DNA of 64,000 bases, taken from contig JAAWQC010000002.1 in the NCBI GenBank assembly GCA_022800315.1, positions 1 through 64,000 of the forward strand, read 5' to 3'. The stretch comes from Clostridiales bacterium. GTDB lineage: Bacteria > Bacillota > Clostridia > Oscillospirales > Acutalibacteraceae. Each line of letters opens with the position of its first letter. Within the stretch, counting starts at the first letter, position 1. The notes beneath the pieces were generated by a model. That model did no database searches. It was not told the origin of the DNA and saw only the letters and a program-made list of their open reading frames with translations. This document shows positions 50,145-60,065 of this stretch, one piece after another. A program made the translations under genes and the position numbers.

Positions 50145-50884
50145 TCCGGCAGGCGGATGATACCGAACTGTCGGTTCTGCCGCCGGTAACCGAAGCCGCT
50201 GTGCGGATACGGTCACTGTGGGAGTCCTACGGCGCCGGCCGTCCCTTCTGCCGGTTCTGGCGATGGGGTGTAAACGGGCGGATATCCCTGATGGAGGGGA
50301 CGGCTGTCCTCTATACCGGCGGCGAAACGGGGGAGGAAGAGCTGGCGGCGTTCCTTACGATGTCGCCGGATATCGAACGGGTGCGGACCGACGGGGCCAC
50401 GGCCCGACGTCTGGCGGAACGGATCGGCTGTACGGCTGAGACCGGAGCGGTGATGTCGCCGTCCGGTCCTCCGGTGGAACCGCCGGTTACCTGCGTCGAT
50501 TTGCCGCCGCGGGACCTGTATCCGCTGCTGGTGTCCTGCTTTGCTTCGGGGATTCCGCCGTTTGATGTCTGGTATGCCGACGTGTCCCACCGGCAGCGTC
50601 ACGGATTATGCCGCATCGCTGCTGTCCTTGAGGACGGCGTACCGGTCGCCGGCGCCATGACGGTGGCGGAATGCGGAGGCGGGGCCCTGATTGGCGCGGT
50701 GGCCACCCGACGGGAAAGCCGGGGACGCGGGTACGCTTCCGCCTGTGTGTCACGTCTTACCCGGGCGCTGATGAAGGAAGGCAGACAGGTATATCTCTCA
50801 CCGAAAAATGAAACGGCCCGGCGGATTTATTCCCGCCTTGGCTTTATTGAAACAGGGGAGTGGGGAGCGTTTTCCCTGCGATAA
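50141..50884 (+). CDS. GNAT family N-acetyltransferase with extended N-terminal half
   Basis: C-terminal ALIGAVATRRESRGRGYASACVSRLTRALMKEGRQVYLSPKNETARRIYSRLGF. Confidence 0.88.
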   Translation: MIRQADDTELSVLPPVTEAAVRIRSLWESYGAGRPFCRFWRWGVNGRISLMEGTAVLYTGGETGEEELAAFLTMSPDIERVRTDGATARRLAERIGCTAETGAVMSPSGPPVEPPVTCVDLPPRDLYPLLVSCFASGIPPFDVWYADVSHRQRHGLCRIAAVLEDGVPVAGAMTVAECGGGALIGAVATRRESRGRGYASACVSRLTRALMKEGRQVYLSPKNETARRIYSRLGFIETGEWGAFSLR

Positions 50885-50908
50885 CCCGGGAAAGGCGGCA
50901 ATTTATCC

Positions 50909-52189
50909 ATGCAGCAGCCCTTTTTTAAAATTGATCCGCGCCTGTCGGCACTGTCCGATCGGGCGCTTCGCAAGGCATCGGCCGTATTTGCCGACATTGA
51001 GGAAAATACGGAGTACAATCAGCAAAAGGTCCTGTCCGCCTTTATCGAGGCACAGGTGAGCGATACTTATTTCAATCCCACCACCGGTTACGGCTACGGA
51101 GACAGGGGACGGGACGCGCTGGACACCCTTTTTGGCCGTATCATGGGGGCGGAGGACGCGCTGGTACGGCACAGCATCGTGTCGGGCACCCACGCGATCA
51201 CCATCGCCCTGTTCGGCGTGCTAAGACCGGGGGATACCTTGCTGGCAGCAACCGGGGCCCCTTACGACACGCTGCATCAGGTAATCGGTATCGGCGGCCA
51301 GCCTGCCGGCGGATCGCTGCGGGAATTCGGCGTCGGGTATCGTGAGACGCCTCTCGATGAAAACGGCCGCCCCGATCTGCCGGCCATCCGGCAGGCTCTT
51401 CAGGAGGATGAATCCATCCGTCTCGTACATATCCAGCGTTCCCGTGGATACAGCCTGCGTCCGTCGCTGACAGTGGAGGCGATCGGCGAGATTATTGAAG
51501 CCGTCCGCGCCGTACGGCCTCAGGCGGTGGTTTTCGTGGATAACTGCTACGGCGAATTCGTGGAAAAGACCGAACCGACCGCGGTGGGCGCCGACCTGAT
51601 GGCCGGTTCCCTTATCAAAAATCCCGGCGGCGGCATTGCGGAGAACGGCGGATATATCTGCGGACGGGCCGAGTTGGTGGAGCAGTGCGCCTACCGCATG
51701 ACGACACCGGGCCTCGGACGGGAGGTAGGGGCCTCCCTCGGCCACAACCGCACGCTGTACATGGGTCTGTTTCACGCCCCCCATGTTGTGGGTGAAGCGC
51801 TGAAAACCGCCGTTTACTGTGCGGCGCTGTTCAGTCTGCTGGGATACGAGGTCAGTCCCCTCATCACCGAGAAACGGGCGGACATCATCCAGACGGTGCG
51901 GCTGGGGACCCCGGAGGGCCTGATCGCTTTTTGTCAGGGGATGCAGAAGGGGGCGCCCGTGGACGCCTTTGTAACGCCCGAACCGTGGGATATGCCTGGC
52001 TATGAACACCAGGTGATCATGGCGGCCGGCGCTTTCACCATGGGCGCTTCCATCGAGCTTTCCGCCGACGCGCCGCTGCGTGAGCCCTACGCCGCCTATA
52101 TGCAGGGAGGGCTCAATTTCCACAGCGGAAAAATCGGTGTGCTGCTGGCGGCTCAGTCCATGCTGGATCAGGGCGTCCTTTCCCTGTAA
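50909..52189 (+). CDS. YnbB-like PLP-dependent protein (methionine gamma-lyase/aluminium resistance family)
   Basis: NPTTGYGYGDRGRDALDTLFGRIMGAEDALVRHSIVSGTHAI, VVFVDNCYGEFVEKTEPTAVGADLMAGSLIKNPGGGIAENGGYICG. Confidence 0.92.
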   Translation: MQQPFFKIDPRLSALSDRALRKASAVFADIEENTEYNQQKVLSAFIEAQVSDTYFNPTTGYGYGDRGRDALDTLFGRIMGAEDALVRHSIVSGTHAITIALFGVLRPGDTLLAATGAPYDTLHQVIGIGGQPAGGSLREFGVGYRETPLDENGRPDLPAIRQALQEDESIRLVHIQRSRGYSLRPSLTVEAIGEIIEAVRAVRPQAVVFVDNCYGEFVEKTEPTAVGADLMAGSLIKNPGGGIAENGGYICGRAELVEQCAYRMTTPGLGREVGASLGHNRTLYMGLFHAPHVVGEALKTAVYCAALFSLLGYEVSPLITEKRADIIQTVRLGTPEGLIAFCQGMQKGAPVDAFVTPEPWDMPGYEHQVIMAAGAFTMGASIELSADAPLREPYAAYMQGGLNFHSGKIGVLLAAQSMLDQGVLSL

Positions 52190-52200
52190 ATACAGATAAA

Positions 52201-52235
52201 AGAAGGCGCGGCATGTATGCCGCGCCTTCTTTTTG
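52201..52235. terminator. Bidirectional Rho-independent terminator
   Basis: agaaggcgcggcatgtatgccgcgccttctttttgg between convergent genes. Confidence 0.9.
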
Positions 52236-52246
52236 GAATAGCATTA

Positions 52247-53317
52247 TTACAGAACGACCTCATGGCCGGTTTCAGCGGAGCGGTAGATCGCGTCGAGAAT
52301 CCGCATCAGCTCCACGCCGTCCTCCGCGGGGGCGCGGCAGGGGATGCCGTCGCACAGGCAGGAGACGTAGTGGTTGATCTCGTTTTCGAACAGGCCGTCG
52401 AAGCTCAGCGCTGTCTGGGCGTCCAGACTCACATCGGCAAGGTATCCGTTCAGCTCGGTATACATCTCCAGTTCGGGATTGAACTTGGCGCCCGCCTTGG
52501 TTCCGAACAGCTCGACACAGCCCTCATCCTTCTTGATGTTCAGGCTAAAGCTGGCCTCCACCGACAGCACCGCGCCGTTGTCAAACCGGATCATCGCCGT
52601 CGCCAAGTCCTCCACATCGCAGATATCCTGGCCCGCTTTGTCGGCGGAAACCCAGCCGGCCCCTGTTTTGATATGGGGACGGTTGAACAGCTTCTGGAAG
52701 GTGGCGCCGTAAACCGAGACGGCACGGGGGTTGCCGAACAGGTACCGTACATGGTCGATAACATGTACACCCAGGTCTATCAGGGGACCGCCAGCAGAAC
52801 GGGATTTGTCGCCGAACCAGCCGCCGGGATTGCCGTTGCGGCGCAGATAGGTGGCTTTGGCATAGTACAGATCGCCGAAGAAATCGGTGTCGATGAAGTC
52901 CTGCACGATCTTGGTATCGTTGCCGAAGCGGCGGACAAAACCGATCATGAGCAGCTTGCCGTTTTTCTCAGCGGCCTGCTGCATGGCGACCGCCTCTTCC
53001 GCGCTGGCGGCCATGGGCTTTTCCACCAGCACGTGCTTGCCCGCGTTGAGGGCGGCGATGGCACAGGGGGCGTGAGCGGAGTTCCAGGTACAGACGCTCA
53101 CCGCGTCCAGTTCGGGCAGGGCGGCCAGCATCTCGTCCTTGTCGGTGTACAGGCGGGTGACGCCGTGGGCCTCGCCCTTTTCCTTCAAACGCTGCTCATT
53201 GATATCGCAGAAGGCGTACAGCTCGACGTTGGGATTCTTTTTATAAGCCTCGATGTGGCAGTTGGCTATGTTACCGGTTCCGATGATACCGATTTTCAGT
53301 TTTTTCATATCCGGCAC
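52247..53317 (-). CDS. Gfo/Idh/MocA family oxidoreductase
   Basis: KIGIIGTGNIANCHIEAYKKNPNVELYAFCDI, GKHVLVEKPMAASAEEAVAM, GGPLIDLGVHVIDHVRYLFG. Confidence 0.96.
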   Translation of the reverse strand: MPDMKKLKIGIIGTGNIANCHIEAYKKNPNVELYAFCDINEQRLKEKGEAHGVTRLYTDKDEMLAALPELDAVSVCTWNSAHAPCAIAALNAGKHVLVEKPMAASAEEAVAMQQAAEKNGKLLMIGFVRRFGNDTKIVQDFIDTDFFGDLYYAKATYLRRNGNPGGWFGDKSRSAGGPLIDLGVHVIDHVRYLFGNPRAVSVYGATFQKLFNRPHIKTGAGWVSADKAGQDICDVEDLATAMIRFDNGAVLSVEASFSLNIKKDEGCVELFGTKAGAKFNPELEMYTELNGYLADVSLDAQTALSFDGLFENEINHYVSCLCDGIPCRAPAEDGVELMRILDAIYRSAETGHEVVL

Positions 53318-53321
53318 TCCC

Positions 53322-54164
53322 TTATTTCATCAGAGATTTGAGGAAATCCGCCGCCTTGCGGATGTCCGTCTCGGGGTTGTCGCCGACTTCGCGCTCGATG
53401 GTCAGGAAGCCGTGATAACCGATGTCGTCCAGAGCCTTCAGATAGTTTTTGAAGTCCACGTCGCCTTCGCCCAGCGGCAGCTCGGCGAACGCCTGGCCTT
53501 CCTGAATGACGTCCTCGATGATGCCGTAAATGACCTCAGGGTTGCAGATACGCAGACGGCGGCCGTCCTTGGCGTGGGTGTGGACGATATAATCCTTCAG
53601 GGTGTAAACCGCCTGTACGGGATCGTCGCCGGTGACCATGACCAGGTTGGCGGGGTCAAGGTTCACCGAGACGCCGCGGGAATTGAGGGAATCCAGGAAG
53701 GTTTTCAGCGTTGTGGCGATTTCGGGTCCGGTCTCGATGGCGAAGTGGGCTTCCACGCTGTCAGCATAGACGGCCAGTTCACGGCAGGCTGCCTGCATGA
53801 TCTTATACCGCTCGTGGGAGGGATCCTCCGGTACGACGCCGATATGGGTGGTCACCACGTCGCACTCCAGGTCTTTCGCCATGTCGAGGATGCGCTTGGA
53901 GCGCTCGATCAGGCCGGGATTTTTTTCGGCGTTGCCGAAGCCCTGACCGAGGTCGCCGCACAGGGCGGAGATGCACAGGCCGCTGTCCTTGACCATTTTC
54001 AGGAATTCACGGCGCTTGTCGCCTACGAGGGTTTCCGAGGAGAGCTCCCCATAGGTGGCGTACACCTGAATGCCCTGGGCGCCGACCGAAACGGCCTTTT
54101 TCAGCGCGGAGGGAACGTCGGTGCGGAAAGAGTCCAGCATGACGCCGATGGAAAAATCGTACAT
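53322..54164 (-). CDS. Sugar phosphate isomerase/epimerase (xylose isomerase-like TIM barrel)
   Basis: KKAVSVGAQGIQVYATYGE, VVTTHIGVVPED, FAIETGPE, VNLDPANLVMV, HTHAKDGRR, GYHGFLTIERE. Confidence 0.93.
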   Translation of the reverse strand: MYDFSIGVMLDSFRTDVPSALKKAVSVGAQGIQVYATYGELSSETLVGDKRREFLKMVKDSGLCISALCGDLGQGFGNAEKNPGLIERSKRILDMAKDLECDVVTTHIGVVPEDPSHERYKIMQAACRELAVYADSVEAHFAIETGPEIATTLKTFLDSLNSRGVSVNLDPANLVMVTGDDPVQAVYTLKDYIVHTHAKDGRRLRICNPEVIYGIIEDVIQEGQAFAELPLGEGDVDFKNYLKALDDIGYHGFLTIEREVGDNPETDIRKAADFLKSLMK

Positions 54165-54322
54165 GAACCATTCTCCTTTTCTGGCGGCCGTCCTCTGCAT
54201 GGAGGATCAGCCGGTGTTGGGGGTTGTGCTTTTATTGGTTTCATTATAAAATAATCACAGGGAATGTAAAGGAATTATGTTGCTTTGTTTTAACACAATC
54301 TTGCTCTGAAGGGAGGGCGTCC

Positions 54323-55138
54323 ATGGCTGGCACGGTTTTTGAGCGGCATGTGCATCAGGACCCCGCTTTTCCGATCATCTTCCATTCCGACAGCCTGTCG
54401 GTAAGAAGCGATGATTTTATCATGCACTGGCACGACAATCCGGAGCTGCTCTTTTTTTATCGCGGAAGCGGTGTGATTACCCTGAATACCGAGACGGTAC
54501 GGGCGCAGGCGGGGGAACTGGTGGTCATCAACTGCAATACTCTCCATTCCATTCGGTCGCTCACCCCCAGCTGCAGCTACTACTGCCTGATTATCGACCG
54601 GGATTTCTGTGAGGAATTCGGTTTTGAAGTGGGCGACGCCCTGATCAACAGCCCGGTGTGTTCCCCGGCTGTGGAGACCTGCTTTGACCGCATCGTGCAG
54701 GAAATGCAGCAGCGGGGTGATTACTACAAGCCGGCGGTGAAAGCGGCAGCCCTGGAAATACTGCTCCACCTGTTCCGCCATGAGCTGCGGGAACCGGCGA
54801 CCTCCGGCGGGCGGGATCGGGGACGACTGGAGATGGTGAGGCAGGCTATCGGCTATATCCGCCAGCATTATCGAGAGGAACTGACCATCGACGATATCTG
54901 TGCCCCCACCGGCTTCAGCAAGTATTATTTCTGCCGTACCTTTCGTGAGATTACCGGCCAGACGCCGATGGACTATATCAATACCCTGCGCTGCGAATAT
55001 GCCCGCCGCTTGCTGGCGGAGGGAAACAGCGTGGGGGAGAGTGCGGAACGCAGCGGTTTTCACAATTATTCCTATTTTACAAAGGTGTACAAAAGGCAGA
55101 TGGGGGTCCTTCCCTCAAAAAACAAGCAGGAAATATGA
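54323..55138 (+). CDS. AraC family transcriptional regulator
   Basis: Cupin N-terminus; ELTIDDICAPTGFSKYYFCRTFREITGQTPMDYINTLRCEYARRLLAEGNSVGESAERSGFHNYSYFTKVYKRQMGVLPS. Divergent from the oxidoreductase/isomerase pair. Confidence 0.95.
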   Translation: MAGTVFERHVHQDPAFPIIFHSDSLSVRSDDFIMHWHDNPELLFFYRGSGVITLNTETVRAQAGELVVINCNTLHSIRSLTPSCSYYCLIIDRDFCEEFGFEVGDALINSPVCSPAVETCFDRIVQEMQQRGDYYKPAVKAAALEILLHLFRHELREPATSGGRDRGRLEMVRQAIGYIRQHYREELTIDDICAPTGFSKYYFCRTFREITGQTPMDYINTLRCEYARRLLAEGNSVGESAERSGFHNYSYFTKVYKRQMGVLPSKNKQEI

Positions 55139-55296
55139 AAAAGGCCGCGTGATTCATCGGCATGTATGCTATAATCCTTTTGCAGGGAAGTGGCTGTGTC
55201 CTCCGGGAAATCTGCCCTTCGTGGCAACCGGCAGAATGATACAAACGCATCCCGATTTTTAATGCAGGCTTCAACAAACAGGAGGGGTTATCTTTT

Positions 55297-56031
55297 ATGG
55301 CGCGGTACATAGTGGATTTTGAAACGAGTAAGCCGGATGATATGATCCGGTATATTACGGAGGATTTCTTTTCCAAGGAGGGCTTTACCCTCGTCGACTT
55401 CAAGGGAGAAGTGGTCTGGAAGAAGGGGACCGGTATGATGACGGCCCCGCAGTTTGTGAAGGTCAGCTCACTCAGCGGCCGGGTTCATCTGGAGGCGTGG
55501 ATGAAAAACGCCATCCTGCCCGGCGTATATGTAGGGGAGATGGGGCTGGACGGCGCTTATGGCTGGGCAGTCAAAAAGGTGCTGAAGGATCGTGTCAATA
55601 CACTGACCGCCCTTTTGCTGCAAGGGGCGCCGGCCGCTGCCGCCGTACCGGCTCCCGTCATGGCGGGGCCCCCCGCGCCGGGCGCCGTTTCTTTCGATGC
55701 AGCTGGGGAAATGCCGGTCCCGGCGGGCCCGGTGGAGGCTATATCCTATGCTGATGGAACCGGTATATATCCCACTGCGCCGGTGCCGGTAGCGGTTCAC
55801 GATCCAAAGGGGAAAGCCGTGGCTTCCCTCATACTGGGGCTGGTCAGTGTCATCGGCTGTATCTGGCCGTTTGCCGGTATTGTCACCGCGATACTGGGCA
55901 TCATCACTGGGCTGACCGGCCGCAAATCCACAGCGAAGACGATGGCGACTGCGGGCTTGGTGATCAGTATCGTGTTTCTGATCGTCTCGGTGGTGGATTA
56001 CGTGTTTTATTTCCTTCTGCTGTTGAGCTGA
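55297..56031 (+). CDS. Uncharacterised protein: soluble N-terminal domain, Ala/Pro linker, DUF4190-like membrane C-terminus
   Basis: KGKAVASLILGLVSVIGCIWPFAGIVTAILGIITGLTGRKSTAKTMATAGLVISIV is typical of DUF4190; N-terminus MARYIVDFETSKPDDMIRYITEDFFSKEGF. Confidence 0.75.
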   Translation: MARYIVDFETSKPDDMIRYITEDFFSKEGFTLVDFKGEVVWKKGTGMMTAPQFVKVSSLSGRVHLEAWMKNAILPGVYVGEMGLDGAYGWAVKKVLKDRVNTLTALLLQGAPAAAAVPAPVMAGPPAPGAVSFDAAGEMPVPAGPVEAISYADGTGIYPTAPVPVAVHDPKGKAVASLILGLVSVIGCIWPFAGIVTAILGIITGLTGRKSTAKTMATAGLVISIVFLIVSVVDYVFYFLLLLS

Positions 56032-56048
56032 CAGCGTGTGGCATATCT

Positions 56049-56092
56049 AAAAAATCCCGCCGCTACGGATTTCATAGCGGCGGGATTTTTGA
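56049..56092. terminator. Bidirectional Rho-independent terminator
   Basis: aaaaaatcccgccgctacggatttcatagcggcgggattttt. Confidence 0.9.
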
Positions 56093-56105
56093 TAAAATAT
56101 TTTGA

Positions 56106-57449
<1,344 letters not shown>

Positions 57450-57688
57450 TTATCGGTCAATATGGAATGGCGCGTATAATTGGCTTTTTTATTATACTGT
57501 TTCATGCTGAAATATGCAAGTGTAATCAAACTAAAATTCAATATTCGTTCATATTGTTCTGTAAATACCTTTTATAATAAGAAAAACTGGCGGAATCGAA
57601 ATTACCAGTTGCGTTATACCGGTGGTGCTGCCTTCGTGTATTAAAATCACCGATCGCAAAAAAAGATGAAAAATCTTGTCGTTTATAA

Positions 57689-57718
57689 TTGCATAGAAGG
57701 GGGAGGATATGCTATACT
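57689..57718 (+). promoter_or_regulatory. Candidate sigma-A promoter of the pyr operon
   Basis: TTGCAT (57689-57694), 18-bp spacer, TATACT (57713-57718), 58 bp before the pyrC start. Confidence 0.55.
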
Positions 57719-57775
57719 ATCTATTTAGGTAAAGGCAACACAGGAAACATTACCCTTTCAAAGGAAGTGGAAGCG

Positions 57776-59059
57776 ATGGATAAGCTTTTCATACGCGGAG
57801 CCGTTATTGTCGATCCTCTGAACGAGGCTGCTTCCAGCCTGCCGGACAGCGATATTCTCGTGGTAGACGGCCGCGTGGAAGAGGTCGGCCGTGATCTTTC
57901 CGACATAGATGCTGAAATTTTAGAGGCTGACGGCCTGTGCTGCGCCCCCGGCCTGGTGGACATGCACGTACACCTGCGGGACCCGGGACAGACGGATAAG
58001 GAAGACATCCTGTCCGGCTGCCGGGCAGCGGCGGCGGGCGGTGTCACCTCTCTGGCCTGCATGCCCAATACACAGCCGGTATGCGATTCGCCTGATATTA
58101 TATCCTATATATTAAAAAAAGCGCAGGCGGCTGACGCGCGGGTGTATCCCGTCGCGGCGGTGACCCATTCTCTCGGAGGGGAACGGATGACCGATTTTGC
58201 CGCACTCAAAAGCGCCGGTGCGGTTGCCGTCTCCGACGACGGCCGGCCGGTCCCTACGGCCGGCGGTATGCTGGACGCCATGCGTCTGGCGGCCGAAACC
58301 GGTCTTCCGATCCTTTCCCATTGTGAGGAGATGTCCCTGACCCGGGGCGGCATTATAAACGAGGGGGAGGTATCCCACACCCTCGGTATCCCCGGAATCC
58401 ATCCCGCCGCCGAAGAGGCGGCCACGGCAAGGGAAATTGCCCTGGCGGCGGCTACCGGCTGTCCTGTCCATATCTGCCACGTCAGCACAAAGGGCAGTGT
58501 GGAGCTGCTTCGTGACGCTCGGCGCCGGGGAGTGCCGGTGACGGGTGAGACCGCTCCCCATTATTTTTCACTGACCGACGACCTGCTCAAGGGGCGGGAC
58601 GCCGACTACCGTATGAATCCTCCGCTGCGGACCCCCGTGGACGTGCGCGCCGTGATCGAAGGCCTTTGCGACGGAACGCTCTCCGCCATAGCCACCGACC
58701 ACGCTCCGCATACCCCGGAGGACAAGGCGGATTTTTTAAAGGCGCCCAACGGTTCGGTGGGAATGGAGACCTCTCTCGCCGCCGGGATCACCTTCCTGGT
58801 GCGGGAAGGGCATCTGTCGCTGAACCGCCTGATTCAGCTCATGTCCGCTGAGCCGGCCCGGCTGCTGGGGATTCCCGGCGGAACGCTGCGAAAAGGTGTC
58901 GCTGCTGATCTCGTGCTGTTTGATCCCAACGAACGATGGACAGTGGACGAAAAGCGGCTGCACGGTAAATCCCAAAATTGTCCGTTCAAAGGCATGATCC
59001 TTTACGGCAGGGTAAAATACACCTTGCTGGGCGGACGGCTGGTCTATACCGATCAATAA
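57776..59059 (+). CDS. pyrC: Dihydroorotase
   Basis: PGLVDMHVHLRDPGQTDKEDILSGCRAAAAGGVTSLACMPNTQPV, HICHVSTKGS, ATDHAPHTPEDK. Confidence 0.97.
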   Translation: MDKLFIRGAVIVDPLNEAASSLPDSDILVVDGRVEEVGRDLSDIDAEILEADGLCCAPGLVDMHVHLRDPGQTDKEDILSGCRAAAAGGVTSLACMPNTQPVCDSPDIISYILKKAQAADARVYPVAAVTHSLGGERMTDFAALKSAGAVAVSDDGRPVPTAGGMLDAMRLAAETGLPILSHCEEMSLTRGGIINEGEVSHTLGIPGIHPAAEEAATAREIALAAATGCPVHICHVSTKGSVELLRDARRRGVPVTGETAPHYFSLTDDLLKGRDADYRMNPPLRTPVDVRAVIEGLCDGTLSAIATDHAPHTPEDKADFLKAPNGSVGMETSLAAGITFLVREGHLSLNRLIQLMSAEPARLLGIPGGTLRKGVAADLVLFDPNERWTVDEKRLHGKSQNCPFKGMILYGRVKYTLLGGRLVYTDQ

Positions 59060-59083
59060 TTCCGAATAAATGGAGGCATACGC

Positions 59084-60004
59084 ATGGCGCTGGACAGACT
59101 GATCGACGCGATACGGAAAATGGACAACCCCACGGTGGCGGGCCTTGACCCCCGACTGGAATACCTGCCGGAGTACATAAAACAGGAGGCCTTTCGCCAG
59201 TGGGGCGAGACGCTGGAAGGCGCCGCCGCCGCGATCCTGCGGTTCAATAAGGAACTGATCGACGCCCTGTACGACGTGGTTCCCGCTATTAAACCACAGG
59301 CGGCCTATTACGAGCTGTTCGGCTGGCCGGGTATGCGTACCCTGCAGGAAACCATGGCTTATGCTGACGAAAAGGGCCTGTTCGTCATCACCGACGGCAA
59401 ACGCAACGACATCGGCTCCACCATGGAGGCGTATGCCGCCGCCCATCTGGGCGAGACGCAGGTGGGGGAGCAGGTCTGCCATGCCTTCGACGGCGACGCG
59501 CTGACGGTCAACGGCTATCTGGGCACCGACGGCATTCAGCCGCTGCTGCAGGTGTGCCGCCAGCGGGACCGGGGCATTTTTGTGCTGGTCAAAACCTCTA
59601 ACCCCTCTTCGGGAGAGCTGCAGGACCTCCGCCTTGAAAGTGGTGAGACGGTATACCGCCGCATGGGCGCTTTATGTGAGAGCTGGGGGGAACAATTGCC
59701 GGGCAAATACGGCTATTCCGGCGTGGGGGCCGTGGTCGGCGCCACCTGGCCCGACCAGCTGGCGGAGCTTCGGAAAGCGCTGCCTCACACCTTCTTTCTG
59801 GTGCCGGGTTACGGCGCGCAGGGAGGAGGCGCTCAGGATGTAGCCGGCGCTTTCGATCAGGACGGCATCGGGGCGGTAATCAATTCTTCACGCGGCATCC
59901 TCTGTGCCTGGAAAAAGGAAGAAAACTGCCCGGCGGAGGATTTCGCCGGCGCCGCCCGGCGGGAGGCCCTGCGCATGAAAGAAGCCCTCGCGGCGGTGAG
60001 ATAA
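59084..60004 (+). CDS. pyrF: Orotidine 5'-phosphate decarboxylase (type 2)
   Basis: TVAGLDPRLEYLP, AIKPQAAYYELFGWPGM, VITDGKRNDIGSTMEAYAAAHLG, VKTSNPSSGELQD. Confidence 0.95.
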   Translation: MALDRLIDAIRKMDNPTVAGLDPRLEYLPEYIKQEAFRQWGETLEGAAAAILRFNKELIDALYDVVPAIKPQAAYYELFGWPGMRTLQETMAYADEKGLFVITDGKRNDIGSTMEAYAAAHLGETQVGEQVCHAFDGDALTVNGYLGTDGIQPLLQVCRQRDRGIFVLVKTSNPSSGELQDLRLESGETVYRRMGALCESWGEQLPGKYGYSGVGAVVGATWPDQLAELRKALPHTFFLVPGYGAQGGGAQDVAGAFDQDGIGAVINSSRGILCAWKKEENCPAEDFAGAARREALRMKEALAAVR

Positions 60005-60065
60005 TGGCAGATCACATCTGACAAGATGATGGTATACAACTCAAAACGGGAAAGGGAGTACGCAA

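Noticed and set aside
57725-57775. Possible PyrR-type attenuator in the pyr leader
   Set aside because: No recognisable PyrR-binding consensus or terminator/antiterminator pair in the short leader; only a weak ggtaa/ttacc pairing.
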